A stretch of DNA of 64,000 nucleotides, from NCBI RefSeq assembly GCF_030551255.1, contig NZ_CP130630.1, positions 4,073,501-4,137,500 on the forward strand, written 5' to 3'. The stretch is from Streptomyces sp. NL15-2K (GTDB lineage: Bacteria; Actinomycetota; Actinomycetes; Streptomycetales; Streptomycetaceae). Made by a program: the position numbers and the translations under genes. A model generated the notes under the pieces. It was not told where the DNA came from. It did not search any database and saw only the letters and a program-made list of their open reading frames with translations. Positions 15,773 through 23,553 of this stretch are shown in pieces. Numbering within the stretch: the first letter of the stretch is position 1; every line of letters begins with the position of its first letter.

Positions 15773-16927
15773 ATGCTTCTCGAAGTGAGCGACCTCAGGG
15801 AGCAGTTGAGGGCGCGCGTGATCGGCCAGGATCACGCGGTCGAGGCGCTCGTCCGGGCCGTCACGATCGGGAGATCGGGCCTCCTGGAGCCCGACCGCCC
15901 GCTCGCCGGACTGCTGTTCGTCGGGCCGACCGGGGTCGGCAAGACCCAGCTCGTGCGCGCACTCGCCGAGGTGCTGCGCTCAGGGCCGGACGACTTCTGC
16001 CGCGTCGACATGAGCGCGCTCGCGCAGGAGCACTACGCGGCGTCGCTGGCCGGGGCGCCGCCGGGATACGCGGGCAGCAAGGAGGGACTCACCGTACTCG
16101 ACCGCGCGCGCATCGAGTCGCACGGTGACCGGCCGGGGATCGTCCTCTTCGACGAGATCGAGAAGGCGCACCCCACGGTCGTGCGCACGCTGCTGCACGT
16201 ACTCGACAGCGGGCGCTTCACGCTCTCGAGCGGAAGCCGGACGATCGACTTCCGTAACTGCGTCGTCGTCATGACCTCCAACCTCGGCGCCCGGAAGATC
16301 GCGGAGCATCGCAGGAACCGCGGGGCCGGTAGCGGGCGGCGGTGGTCCCTGGGGCGCTCGAAGTCCCGGACCCGGGCGAGCGAGCTCGCGAGTCTGCTCG
16401 TCCACCCGTCGGTGGAGGCCGGGCAGAACGCGGAGGCCGACATCCTCGCGGCCGCTCTTCAGGACTTCTTCGATCCCGAGTTCCTGAACAGGTTCGACGA
16501 GATCGTGGCGTTCGGTGACCTCGACAGCCGAACCGTTGCCGAGATCGCAGGGCGCGAGGTCCTGCTCGTTGTCGACCGCCTGCTCACGCGCTCGGTGCGC
16601 GTCCACGTCACCCGGGACGTCGTCACCCATCTCGCGCGCATCGGCCATGACGAGGCGTTCGGCGTACGGGCCCTCAAGCGTGCCGTGCGCCGGGAGTTGC
16701 TCACGCCCCTCGCGGAGGCGCTCGCACCCGAACGGCCCCGTCCTGACGCGCCGGTGTCCGTCCACGTCCACATGAACGGGGGCCGGGTCGAGTGCAGCAC
16801 CACCCGGGAAGCGCTTCACTCGCCGCGGGACTGTGCCGAACCGGAAGAAACTGACCGCTCGCCGGCCTTCCCGCAACAGCAGGCAGGACCGCAGGCCCTC
16901 GCCGGTCGGCCACCACGCGATCCGTGA
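15773..16927 (+). CDS. amiB: AmiB-like AAA+ ATPase (ClpA/B C-terminal type)
   Basis: The 384-residue single-ring AAA+ protein resembles the second ATPase domain of ClpB. It has Walker A at residues 51-58 (GPTGVGKT), the pore loop region APPGYAGSKEG, Walker B (GIVLFDEIEKAH), sensor 1 (VVMTSNLGA), the arginine finger (FFDPEFLNRFDEIVAF) and sensor 2 (FGVRALKRAVRRELL). In the Pseudomonas amidase operon, amiB encodes such a protein directly after amiE. Its exact role is not settled, but an amidase-associated chaperone or remodelling function is usually assumed. The ATG at 15773 follows GAGGCAGG; a TTG overlapping the amiE stop is an alternative. The last ~60 residues are low-complexity. Confidence 0.85.
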   Translation: MLLEVSDLREQLRARVIGQDHAVEALVRAVTIGRSGLLEPDRPLAGLLFVGPTGVGKTQLVRALAEVLRSGPDDFCRVDMSALAQEHYAASLAGAPPGYAGSKEGLTVLDRARIESHGDRPGIVLFDEIEKAHPTVVRTLLHVLDSGRFTLSSGSRTIDFRNCVVVMTSNLGARKIAEHRRNRGAGSGRRWSLGRSKSRTRASELASLLVHPSVEAGQNAEADILAAALQDFFDPEFLNRFDEIVAFGDLDSRTVAEIAGREVLLVVDRLLTRSVRVHVTRDVVTHLARIGHDEAFGVRALKRAVRRELLTPLAEALAPERPRPDAPVSVHVHMNGGRVECSTTREALHSPRDCAEPEETDRSPAFPQQQAGPQALAGRPPRDP

Positions 16928-17552
16928 CACGCGGAAGCATGTGCTCCGCATTGAGCGCCAGGGCCACGGCCCTGCATCACGCCGTCACCATGGGCTGTTC
17001 GGGCCTCGATACCAGCAAGGGCCCGGCGCTGTGCCCGTGACTCCGGAACCGGGTTGATCAGCGGGCCCCGGCTGTAGTGCCGGTGGCAGGCGTAGAAGCT
17101 GCTGACCACGGTCAGGCAGTGGTTGATCGGTACGGGCGGGTGCTGGAGGGAAGGCGAAGCTGGCCGCTGCAGAGGCCCGCTTGTGGGCCGGGCTGTCGCT
17201 CTTTGGCGCCGTCAGTTGGCGCCGGTCAGCCCGGCTTTCGTATGGCGGGCGCAGGTGGCCTCGGCAGCCGGAGGCGTGGCGGGAGGACTGCGAGGGCGGC
17301 GCAGCTCGGTGGAAAGGGTTCCGCAGGAGGCGTGACGGTGGCCCGCCGAGGCGGTCCGCAGTGGCCCTCCCGGACTGTGTCCTGCCTGCGGAGGGCTCGG
17401 GCAGGGTGATCCTGCACCTCGCTCGGCTCAGGCGGGCAAGTACGAGCCGGAGGCACCGCGCGGGCTGCTCGGCGCTCTCGGTTTCGGACGGCGTGGCCAT
17501 GACGCGGAGGTTGAAGCCGCCCACCGGCACATGTCACCGCCAAGGCTTGGCG
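16928..17552. other. Gene-free stretch between the two amidase modules
   Basis: These 625 bp hold no gene I can support. A plus-strand segment near 17100-17270 switches between two frames that each look weakly protein-like (EAADHGQAVVDRYGRVLEG, then GEAKLAAAEARLWAGLSLFG), which could be a frameshifted gene scrap. No terminator hairpin for amiB stands out. Confidence 0.35.
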
Positions 17553-18029
17553 TCAGGCTGAGGGAAGACGATCTATCAGCGCACCGAGCAGCGCAAAGAG
17601 GTCGTCGGCATCGCCCGCTCCGAGTTGGTCGACAATCCGGGCCTCTTCGTTGCTCACGGCAACCTCGAGCTCGCGGAACAGTTGCCTGCCGCGAGCGGAC
17701 AGGAAGACGAGGACCCGCCGGCGGTCCGCGTGGTCAGCGTGTCGGTAAACGAGGGCTCGGTCCGCCAGCTTGTCGACTTGCTTCGTCAGGGTTGGGCGCG
17801 GAACGAGCGCATAGCTGGCGATTTCAGACATAGCATGACCCGCGCCGTCGGACAGGCAGCACAGCACACGCCATTGTTCGATCGTGACACCGGCAGGCTG
17901 GAGCACTTGCTGGATCCGGTACTCCACCTGCCAGCCGGCCCTGCTCAGCCGGTCGGTCAGTCGGGTCTGGGGCGATGTCGTCAGGTCGTCCACGCGTCTA
18001 CCGTTCCTCATCCTGTCGCTAGTTCCCAC
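17553..18029 (-). CDS. MarR-family regulator of the second amidase-like module
   Basis: The protein has up to 158 residues. Its winged-helix core (HAMSEIASYALVPRPTLTKQ, then VDKLADRALVYRHADHADRR and RVLVFLSARGRQLFRELE) is a clear paralogue of the MarR protein at 12819-13277, sharing the Y-A-L-x-P-x-P-T-L-T-K recognition helix. It is transcribed divergently from the second AmiC-like gene, exactly as in the first module. Start choice is uncertain: GTG 18029 gives the longest form, while internal ATG and GTG codons at residues 7 and 13 would remove a leader of little similarity. Confidence 0.87.
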   Translation of the reverse strand: MGTSDRMRNGRRVDDLTTSPQTRLTDRLSRAGWQVEYRIQQVLQPAGVTIEQWRVLCCLSDGAGHAMSEIASYALVPRPTLTKQVDKLADRALVYRHADHADRRRVLVFLSARGRQLFRELEVAVSNEEARIVDQLGAGDADDLFALLGALIDRLPSA

Positions 18030-18049
18030 GATAGTCTACTTGGAAACAT

Positions 18050-18121
18050 TTTCGAAACGAAGTATCGTTAGATTGTCCGAATCTCAGCGTCGTCGGCAAG
18101 ATTGTCCGAATCCCAGCGTCG
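18050..18121. promoter_or_regulatory. Divergent control region with palindrome and 22-bp direct repeats
   Basis: The intergenic region between marR and the AmiC-like gene contains a perfect TTTCGAAA palindrome (18050-18057), inside a larger inverted arrangement (ACGATA at 18029-18034 and TATCGT at 18063-18068). Next come two 22-bp direct repeats beginning GATTGTCCGAATC (18071-18092 and 18100-18121) that differ at one base and are spaced 29 bp. These are good candidates for cooperative regulator binding or for a recent duplication. Confidence 0.6.
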
Positions 18122-18143
18122 CGGCCTGGCGCCCAGGAGGTTG

Positions 18144-19214
18144 ATGGTGACCGTTGGTGTGCTGGACGTGGCTCTTGTCATCCCTTTGAGTAGTCCGGCC
18201 GGCCTGTTCGGGCCTTCCGCCGAGTTGTGCGGGCAGCTTGCGGCCGAGGAGATCAACAGGCACGGTGGCCTGCTCGGCAGGGAACTGCGGCTCCGCATCG
18301 TGGACGGGGGGCAGGCGCCGGGCAGGGTCGCGGCCGAGGTGGACTCTTTGGTCTCCCGAGGGTCGGTGCAGGCCGTGGTGGGCTGGCACATATCTGCCGT
18401 CCGCCGACAGGTTGCGCCGCGAACGGTGGGCCGAGTGCCGTACATCTACACATCGCTCTACGAGGGCAGCGAGCGGACGCCAGGCGTGTTCCTCACCGGC
18501 GAGACACCGGCCCAGCAGGTGTTGCCGGCGATGCGATGGATGGCGAGCGAGCTGGGAATCCGGAGCTGGTGCGTGGTCGGGGCCGACTACGTGTGGCCCA
18601 GGGCATCTGCGGCTGCCGCTCGCCTTTACGCCACCCAGTGCGGAGTGGAGATCCGGGACGAGGTTTTCGTCCCGCTGGGAACAGAGGAGTTCGGCCCGGT
18701 TCTTCGCCGGGTGGAGAGAAGTCGGGCGCAAGGTGTGCTCATGTTCCTCGTGGGATCGGACGCGGCGCGGTTCAACCGGGAGTTCACCCAAATGCGGCTG
18801 GACGATCTGTGCGTGCGCCTCAGTCCGCTGATGGACGAGAACATGTTGATGGCCACCGGTTCTGCGAACGCCCGCGAACTGTATTCGGCCGCCGGCTACT
18901 TCAAGTCGCTGACCACAGCAAGCTCCCTCGATTTCCAGCGGATGTATGTGCGGAGGTTCGGATTGGACGCGCCTGTTCTGAACTCGCCAGGGGAGTCATG
19001 CTACGAGGGTGTCCTCCTGCTGTCCCGCCTCATGGAGCGCGCACGCAGCCTCGATGTCAGGTCCGTGTGCAACAGCGCGCAGGCGGTGGGCTACGACGGC
19101 CCGCGTGGCTCCGTGAGCCTTCAGGGCAACCACCTTCGGCAGCGCGTCTACATCGCTCGTGCGGACGGGTTGGAGTTCGATGTGCTCGACGAGCTGCGGG
19201 AAGCAGCCAACTGA
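18144..19214 (+). CDS. Second AmiC-like amide-sensing protein
   Basis: The 356-residue protein is a paralogue of the AmiC-like protein at 13407-14543. Shared landmarks are ALVIPLSSPAGLFGPSAELC, QAVVGWHISAVRRQVAPRTV, PYIYTSLYEGSERTPGVFL, GADYVWPRASAAAARLY, LNSPGESCYEGVLLLSRLME and YDGPRGSVSLQGNHLRQRVY. It has no signal peptide, so it should act in the cytosol with the divergent MarR as partner or in parallel. The ATG at 18144 follows AGGAGG closely (3 nt), and the adjacent GTG at 18147 has better spacing; the two are one codon apart. Downstream lies only a truncated amidase copy, so its natural target may be the intact amidase or the tubulin-like operon. Confidence 0.8.
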   Translation: MVTVGVLDVALVIPLSSPAGLFGPSAELCGQLAAEEINRHGGLLGRELRLRIVDGGQAPGRVAAEVDSLVSRGSVQAVVGWHISAVRRQVAPRTVGRVPYIYTSLYEGSERTPGVFLTGETPAQQVLPAMRWMASELGIRSWCVVGADYVWPRASAAAARLYATQCGVEIRDEVFVPLGTEEFGPVLRRVERSRAQGVLMFLVGSDAARFNREFTQMRLDDLCVRLSPLMDENMLMATGSANARELYSAAGYFKSLTTASSLDFQRMYVRRFGLDAPVLNSPGESCYEGVLLLSRLMERARSLDVRSVCNSAQAVGYDGPRGSVSLQGNHLRQRVYIARADGLEFDVLDELREAAN

Positions 19215-19233
19215 TGATGTGAATCCTGATAGG

Positions 19234-19390
19234 CGGTCGGCGACGAAGTTCATGGCGACAGACCGCACTTGCGCGCCGCCCTGGAACGACGGCAGCTCGA
19301 CTACATGCTGGCGGTCTCCAGCATCCACCGCCTGCCCACCCCGGCTGGGGGGTGGCTCCGGCGAGCCCGCGTCTCCCGCTGTCGCGTGCC
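19234..19390 (+). pseudogene. DDE transposase fragment (IS701-like)
   Basis: The frame reads AVGDEVHGDRPHLRAALERR, then QLDYMLAVSSIHRLPTPAGG. This matches the region around the second catalytic Asp of IS701-type transposases, where A-D-E-V-Y-G is followed by L-R-A-A-L-E-x-R-x-x-x-Y-V-L-A-V. Both ends are missing. It sits between the second AmiC-like gene and the promoter of the truncated amidase, and suggests a mobile element caused the rearrangement. Confidence 0.55.
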
Positions 19391-19399
19391 CGGGAAGGG

Positions 19400-19428
19400 T
19401 TGACAGTTACTTCCGACAGGAATAGTGT
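19400..19428 (+). promoter_or_regulatory. Promoter with inverted repeat, duplicate of the amiE promoter design
   Basis: TTGACA (19400-19405), a 17-bp spacer and TAGTGT (19423-19428) form the promoter. Within the spacer TTCC-GACA-GGAA (19411-19422) forms an inverted repeat. The ACTTCC element starts 3 nt after TTGACA, as in the amiE promoter at 14622. It now drives a truncated amiE copy and possibly the tubulin-like operon that starts 510 bp further on. Confidence 0.6.
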
Positions 19429-19465
19429 CAAACGAAAGCGTTAACGGACCGGCATGGGAGTGGCG

Positions 19466-19630
19466 ATGCGGCACGGAGACGGCAGCAGCGACGATGCGGT
19501 CGGCGTGGCGGTTGTGAACCACAAGATGCCGCGTCTTCACACCCGTGCAAAGGTTCGCGACAACTGCCCGCGCACCGCTGACGTGATCGTGGGATCCAGC
19601 GGGGCTCTCCGGCATGGCAGCACACGATGA
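19466..19630 (+). pseudogene. Truncated aliphatic amidase copy, N-terminus only
   Basis: This 54-codon ORF starts [20 protein letters not shown], followed by [13 protein letters not shown], nearly the same as the first 33 residues of the intact amidase (MRHGDISSS...[22 protein letters not shown]). Similarity fades after about residue 45 and a stop follows, so the catalytic residues Glu59, Lys134 and Cys166 are all absent. It keeps the promoter and start region of amiE. It is best explained as the remains of a duplicated marR-amiC-amiE module. Confidence 0.85.
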
Positions 19631-19935
19631 ACTCCGCTTGATCCGGGACGCCCGGGCGAACTGACAGTCGCAGAACGGGTGACTGACCCGAGGCAGCTCA
19701 GCGCCAGGTCGAATCCCTGACCCGCTCCACTATCGGCACTGCCGAGTCTCCGATCGAGGGCACCCCGCATCAGGCCGACAACGGCGAGGTGCCGGCCGAC
19801 AAGGCGCGCGCTTCGCACTGACTGCGGTGGCGTGCGGCCTCAGCGACTCCGCATGAACCACAGATCTGCCAACGCATCGGCGGTGCGCCGGCACCGGCAT
19901 CGGATTCCCGCAACACTTGACAGGAGCAGTGTCCC
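19631..19935. other. Gene-free stretch before the tubulin-like operon
   Basis: These 305 bp lie downstream of the truncated amidase copy. Reading frames are short and broken and I recognise nothing. A good ribosome binding site (CAGGAGC) for the next gene lies at its right end. Confidence 0.4.
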
Positions 19936-21474
19936 ATGGCTGACGAACATGACCACGACCATGACCACGGGTCCGATCTCGCACGTGTCGAAGCCCTGAA
20001 GAACGAGGGCGTGCATCGGGCAGGCGAGCACGAGGGCCCGTTCTCATTGCACGTCGTGGGGTTGGGTGGAGCAGGTGCGGGGATCATCACCGCACTGCTC
20101 GAAAACCGGCCTACCGACTTCCTTGCCCACGAGGCAACTAGATTCACTGCACTTGCCGTCGACATAGGCCACGATGCGGACCTCGCGAAGGTGCGCGCTG
20201 CGGCGACCGACCTGCCCGACGATCGGGCGCAGGTCCGCACGGTCGAGATCCCGGCGCCCACAAAAAAGGAATTGAGCACCTCTCTCAACCGGTATCGCGA
20301 GTTCCTGAAGATGGAGTACCCGCGGTATTACTGGAACCCCAACTACGAGCCGTGGCTCCCCTCGGCCGTCGAGATCGCAGGTCCCGGCGAGCATTTCTCC
20401 CGCGCTGTCGCCAAAGCCATCTACGGCGCCGCGTACTACCAGAACCGGGAGATCATTCGGGAACTCGACGCCTTCGCGGAGAGCGTCAACGCGAGTGAAA
20501 CCACCCCCATCGTGGTCATCGCCTTCAGCCTCGCAGGCGGGGTCGGCAGTGGGATCGTGGTGGAGCTGGCACGCCACCTGTCGACAGTCAAGCTGGGACG
20601 GCGACCGTGGGTCGTCGGCATCGGGGTCATGCCCTGCGACGGAGACCCGGCCGGACTGGACGACGGCTCGCTGTTCCCGGTCATCAACGAGCTCGACTGC
20701 ATGATCGACAATGAGAAGAACGCCGGCGTCATGGCGGTCTGGGGAGATCTGTACAAGAACCCCTTCACCGGCGGATTCTTCGCCGTTCCGCAGAACGACG
20801 TGTACCAGCTGACCGGCGACCTCGCCGCGACGCACAGATACGTCGACGAAGGAATCGGCAACTTCTTGGTCCGTGATGGATCCGTACATCTCTACGAGAC
20901 CCTCAAGGCCCTGAACTGGTTGGCGGTACCTGGCGACCAGTGGCATCCCGCCATTCGCGGCCAGCAGGGTGACCGATGGCTGAACCTGCTGTCCGTGCGC
21001 AAGCTCGACGACGTGGACACCGCCCCTACGTTTGGGCTGGTCAGCGGCTTCCACACCGAGTACGCCGAGGTGCGCGTGTTCGGACCCAAGAAGGAGACGA
21101 CGAAAGTCGCCAAAGCGGTCGTCGCAGAGATCGCCGAGATTGCGGCAACCCCACTCGAGCCAACGGTGCTCACCTTCGACACGAAGGACGACCCGATGGT
21201 GAGCGTGGTTCTCCCGCGAGCGTCCAAGTTGGACCTCGCGAGCTTCGTTCCGGCTCGGGACACATACGACACGCTCGAATGGGAGGACAAGCTGCTCATG
21301 CACTCGTGGTTGCTTGACCTCGGCGTCATGCTCTGTGAACCATCCATCCGATTTGACGGAATGGGCGGGGAATGCATCTGGGGCTGCGCATGCTGGGTCG
21401 TCGTCCCGCACGCCGCGATCCGCGGGGAGCGGATCGAGCCTCCCATCTCCATTGCGGCCCCGACCGCATCATGA
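19936..21474 (+). CDS. Tubulin/FtsZ-like protein A with His/Asp-rich N-terminus
   Basis: The 512-residue protein carries features of the tubulin/FtsZ GTPase fold in order: a glycine-rich first loop (VVGLGGAGAGI, residues 41-50), a strand and loop like the T3 region (ALAVDIGHDADLAKV), the G-box AGGVGSG (200-206) and a following S5-like strand (PWVVGIGVMPCDG). In the G-box a Val replaces the Thr of the canonical tubulin signature. The N-terminus HDHDHDH could bind metal. Conserved blocks shared with protein B include EFLKMEYPRYYWNPNYEPW, the near-identical GVMAVWGDLYKNPFTGGF and, near the C-terminus, GECIWGCACWVVVPH. At 512 residues it is longer than FtsZ cores and shorter than many Tubulin_2 proteins. 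The function is unknown; a GTP-dependent polymer or scaffold is the obvious hypothesis. It is the first gene of a six-gene same-strand run. Confidence 0.75.
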   Translation: MADEHDHDHDHGSDLARVEALKNEGVHRAGEHEGPFSLHVVGLGGAGAGIITALLENRPTDFLAHEATRFTALAVDIGHDADLAKVRAAATDLPDDRAQVRTVEIPAPTKKELSTSLNRYREFLKMEYPRYYWNPNYEPWLPSAVEIAGPGEHFSRAVAKAIYGAAYYQNREIIRELDAFAESVNASETTPIVVIAFSLAGGVGSGIVVELARHLSTVKLGRRPWVVGIGVMPCDGDPAGLDDGSLFPVINELDCMIDNEKNAGVMAVWGDLYKNPFTGGFFAVPQNDVYQLTGDLAATHRYVDEGIGNFLVRDGSVHLYETLKALNWLAVPGDQWHPAIRGQQGDRWLNLLSVRKLDDVDTAPTFGLVSGFHTEYAEVRVFGPKKETTKVAKAVVAEIAEIAATPLEPTVLTFDTKDDPMVSVVLPRASKLDLASFVPARDTYDTLEWEDKLLMHSWLLDLGVMLCEPSIRFDGMGGECIWGCACWVVVPHAAIRGERIEPPISIAAPTAS

Positions 21475-21499
21475 GCCACGAGTGACGAGGAGCGTTCCG

Positions 21500-21799
21500 A
21501 TGCCTTTGGACTGGGCCGAAGTCGTCAAGCGGTACGAAAACGGAGCCGAGCTTCCGTCCATGCCGGGAGCGCGAACGCTGCAGGTGACCGGTGCGGACGA
21601 AGAATTCATCTACGTCTCGCACCGACTATGGACCGACAAGCTGACGCGAGCCTATATCGAGAAGGCCGTGGCTCTCCTTGAAAGTGGCCGGATGACGCGC
21701 AACTACGGCGACATCATCGACTATTACCGCACCTACATCGCGGATGAGCGGCCGACCACTGCGGCGACCGTCCTGAAGGATCTCGGATACGTGGAATAG
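21500..21799 (+). CDS. Small protein of unknown function, paralogue 1
   Basis: The 99-residue soluble protein begins MPLDWAEVVKRYENGAELP and ends TAATVLKDLGYVE. It has a central segment with LWTDKLTRAYIEKAVALLE and a tyrosine-rich helix (DIIDYYRTYIADERP). Two paralogues lie at 24045-24344 and 24453-24782, and all three keep the DW start, the (L/R)LWxDxLxR block and the C-terminal VLKDLGY/F. It lies 25 bp after tubulin-like protein A and 33 bp before protein B, with GAGGAG upstream of its ATG, so it is co-transcribed with them. I recognise no known family; a partner or adaptor of the tubulin-like proteins is plausible from position alone. Confidence 0.75.
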   Translation: MPLDWAEVVKRYENGAELPSMPGARTLQVTGADEEFIYVSHRLWTDKLTRAYIEKAVALLESGRMTRNYGDIIDYYRTYIADERPTTAATVLKDLGYVE

Positions 21800-21832
21800 G
21801 CGCAAATTGCGCCAAGGAAGGGAAGAGCTGTC

Positions 21833-23488
21833 ATGGGTTTGTCGATGTACCACAGCGCGACCGGAAATCAGTCGCCGCACTGCATTCACGCCATCGGTAT
21901 CGGTAAGACCGGCGCCTACATGGTCGAGGCACTTCTCCGCACCGGCGAGATCGAGGACATGCTCGAAGACCCCCGCGCGCGGTTCACGGGTCTTGCCATC
22001 GACATCGGCGAGCAGGACATGCACGAGCTCGACGAGTACGCGAGCGGATTCAACGAGCGCCTCGACGATCGTGGAATCCCGCGCGAGCGCGCCCAGGTCC
22101 GCACGGTGGCCCTTGATGTACCGGATCGGCGGGACCTGCAGACCAGTCTGAACCGCTGGCGCGAGTTCCTGAAAATGGAGTATCCGCGCTACTACTGGAA
22201 CCCCAACTACGAGCCCTGGCTGCCTGCCGACCTTGAGCTGCCGGAGGCCGGCGAATCCTTCCCCCGAGCGGTAGCCAAGGCCATCTACGGGCATTACTAC
22301 TACGGCGGCGAGCGGACGCTGGAGAAAGAGCTGGACGACTTCGTCGCCAGCATCAATGCCACCAAGCTGCCCTCCATCGTGCTGGTGTTCTTCTCCATGG
22401 CCGGGGGCACCGGCAGCGGCATGGTGGTGGACCTCGCCCGGCACCTGTCCAATGTCAAGCTCGGCCGCCGTATCCCGGTGGTGGGGGTCGCGGCACTGCC
22501 GTTCTCCGGCGACGAGGAGCACGCCGGCGGCAAAGCCGCGCTCTACCCGACGATCAACGAGTTCGACTGCATGCTCGACGACAAGAAGAACGACGGTGTG
22601 ATGGCGGTCTGGGGCGACCTGTACAAGAACCCCTTCACCGGCGGGTTCCTGGTCCTGCCCCAGGAGCATTCGTGGCAGCGGCTCGGTCAGTACACAAAGA
22701 CCGGTCAGCCGGCGATCCGCGATGCGCTCCGCAAGGGCGTGACGAGGAAGTTCGTCGACGATTCGTTCTGCCGGTTCATCGTGCAGGACTATGGACGCCT
22801 GCTGTTCAAGATGCTGCGCCCGGCCGGCTTTACCGGCGCACCACATGAGCGCAACATCAGTGGCGACCGGACATGGACGGTGTTCGACGTCGCAAAGTTC
22901 ACGCACCCCGGTGTGGAGGTGCTCCCTGGCGAGCCGAGGAGCAAGTGGCGCGAAGTCGTCTCCAAGTGGATCCGCTACGTTCCGCAGTGGTCCGGCCTCA
23001 AGGAGGGCTTCAAGACCGACTACATCGAGGCCCACACGGTCGCGCCGCGAGAGCTCTGGAACGACACTCTGCAGAGCACGCTCGAAGAAACCCTTCGCGG
23101 ATATCTGCTGCCCGAGGAGGACTCGACCCTGAACACCTCCACGGGCGAGTTCTTCGATGAGCTGACGGCCTACTCGAACATCGTCATCCCCGGCGTCGCG
23201 AAGACCGACCTCACGGCGTTCTACGAGGCCAGAGACGCCTACGACCAGATCGAGGACTGGGAGGAGAAGCTGCTCATGCACTCCTGGATCCTCGACCTGG
23301 GCGTCATCCTCAGCGAACAGTCGATCCGGTTCGACGGCATGGCCGGCGAGTGCATCTGGGGCTGCGCATGCTGGGTCGTGGTTCCCCACGAGGCGATCCG
23401 GGGCGACGCGCCATCGTCCGCGAACCTGACGGTCGTGCAGCAGGAGCACATCGCACCGATGGTCAAGACCGTGGTGCCGACGCCGTAG
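21833..23488 (+). CDS. Tubulin/FtsZ-like protein B
   Basis: The 551-residue protein is a paralogue of protein A. The sequence AGGTGSG at residues 190-196 fits the tubulin/FtsZ G-box pattern exactly. A first glycine-rich loop (IGIGKTGAYM, residues 21-30), a T3-like segment (LAIDIGEQDMHELDEY) and an S5-like strand (PVVGVAALPFSGDEE) occur in the order expected for the fold. The blocks EFLKMEYPRYYWNPNYEPW, GVMAVWGDLYKNPFTGGF and GECIWGCACWVVVPH are nearly identical to protein A. Compared with A it lacks the His-rich N-terminus and has about 60 extra residues in the middle (from SWQRLGQYTKTGQPAIRDAL). A and B may co-assemble. Cellular role is unknown. Confidence 0.78.
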   Translation: MGLSMYHSATGNQSPHCIHAIGIGKTGAYMVEALLRTGEIEDMLEDPRARFTGLAIDIGEQDMHELDEYASGFNERLDDRGIPRERAQVRTVALDVPDRRDLQTSLNRWREFLKMEYPRYYWNPNYEPWLPADLELPEAGESFPRAVAKAIYGHYYYGGERTLEKELDDFVASINATKLPSIVLVFFSMAGGTGSGMVVDLARHLSNVKLGRRIPVVGVAALPFSGDEEHAGGKAALYPTINEFDCMLDDKKNDGVMAVWGDLYKNPFTGGFLVLPQEHSWQRLGQYTKTGQPAIRDALRKGVTRKFVDDSFCRFIVQDYGRLLFKMLRPAGFTGAPHERNISGDRTWTVFDVAKFTHPGVEVLPGEPRSKWREVVSKWIRYVPQWSGLKEGFKTDYIEAHTVAPRELWNDTLQSTLEETLRGYLLPEEDSTLNTSTGEFFDELTAYSNIVIPGVAKTDLTAFYEARDAYDQIEDWEEKLLMHSWILDLGVILSEQSIRFDGMAGECIWGCACWVVVPHEAIRGDAPSSANLTVVQQEHIAPMVKTVVPTP

Positions 23489-23553
23489 AGGCGGGGCTGC
23501 GGTGGGGCCGGCAGGCACGGCTCATGCGCCTGTCGGCCCCCAAGGAGCGTGCG

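Noticed and set aside
19615..19830. Possible continuation of the truncated amidase or another small gene
   Set aside because: Frames are interrupted and show no amidase similarity after about residue 45.
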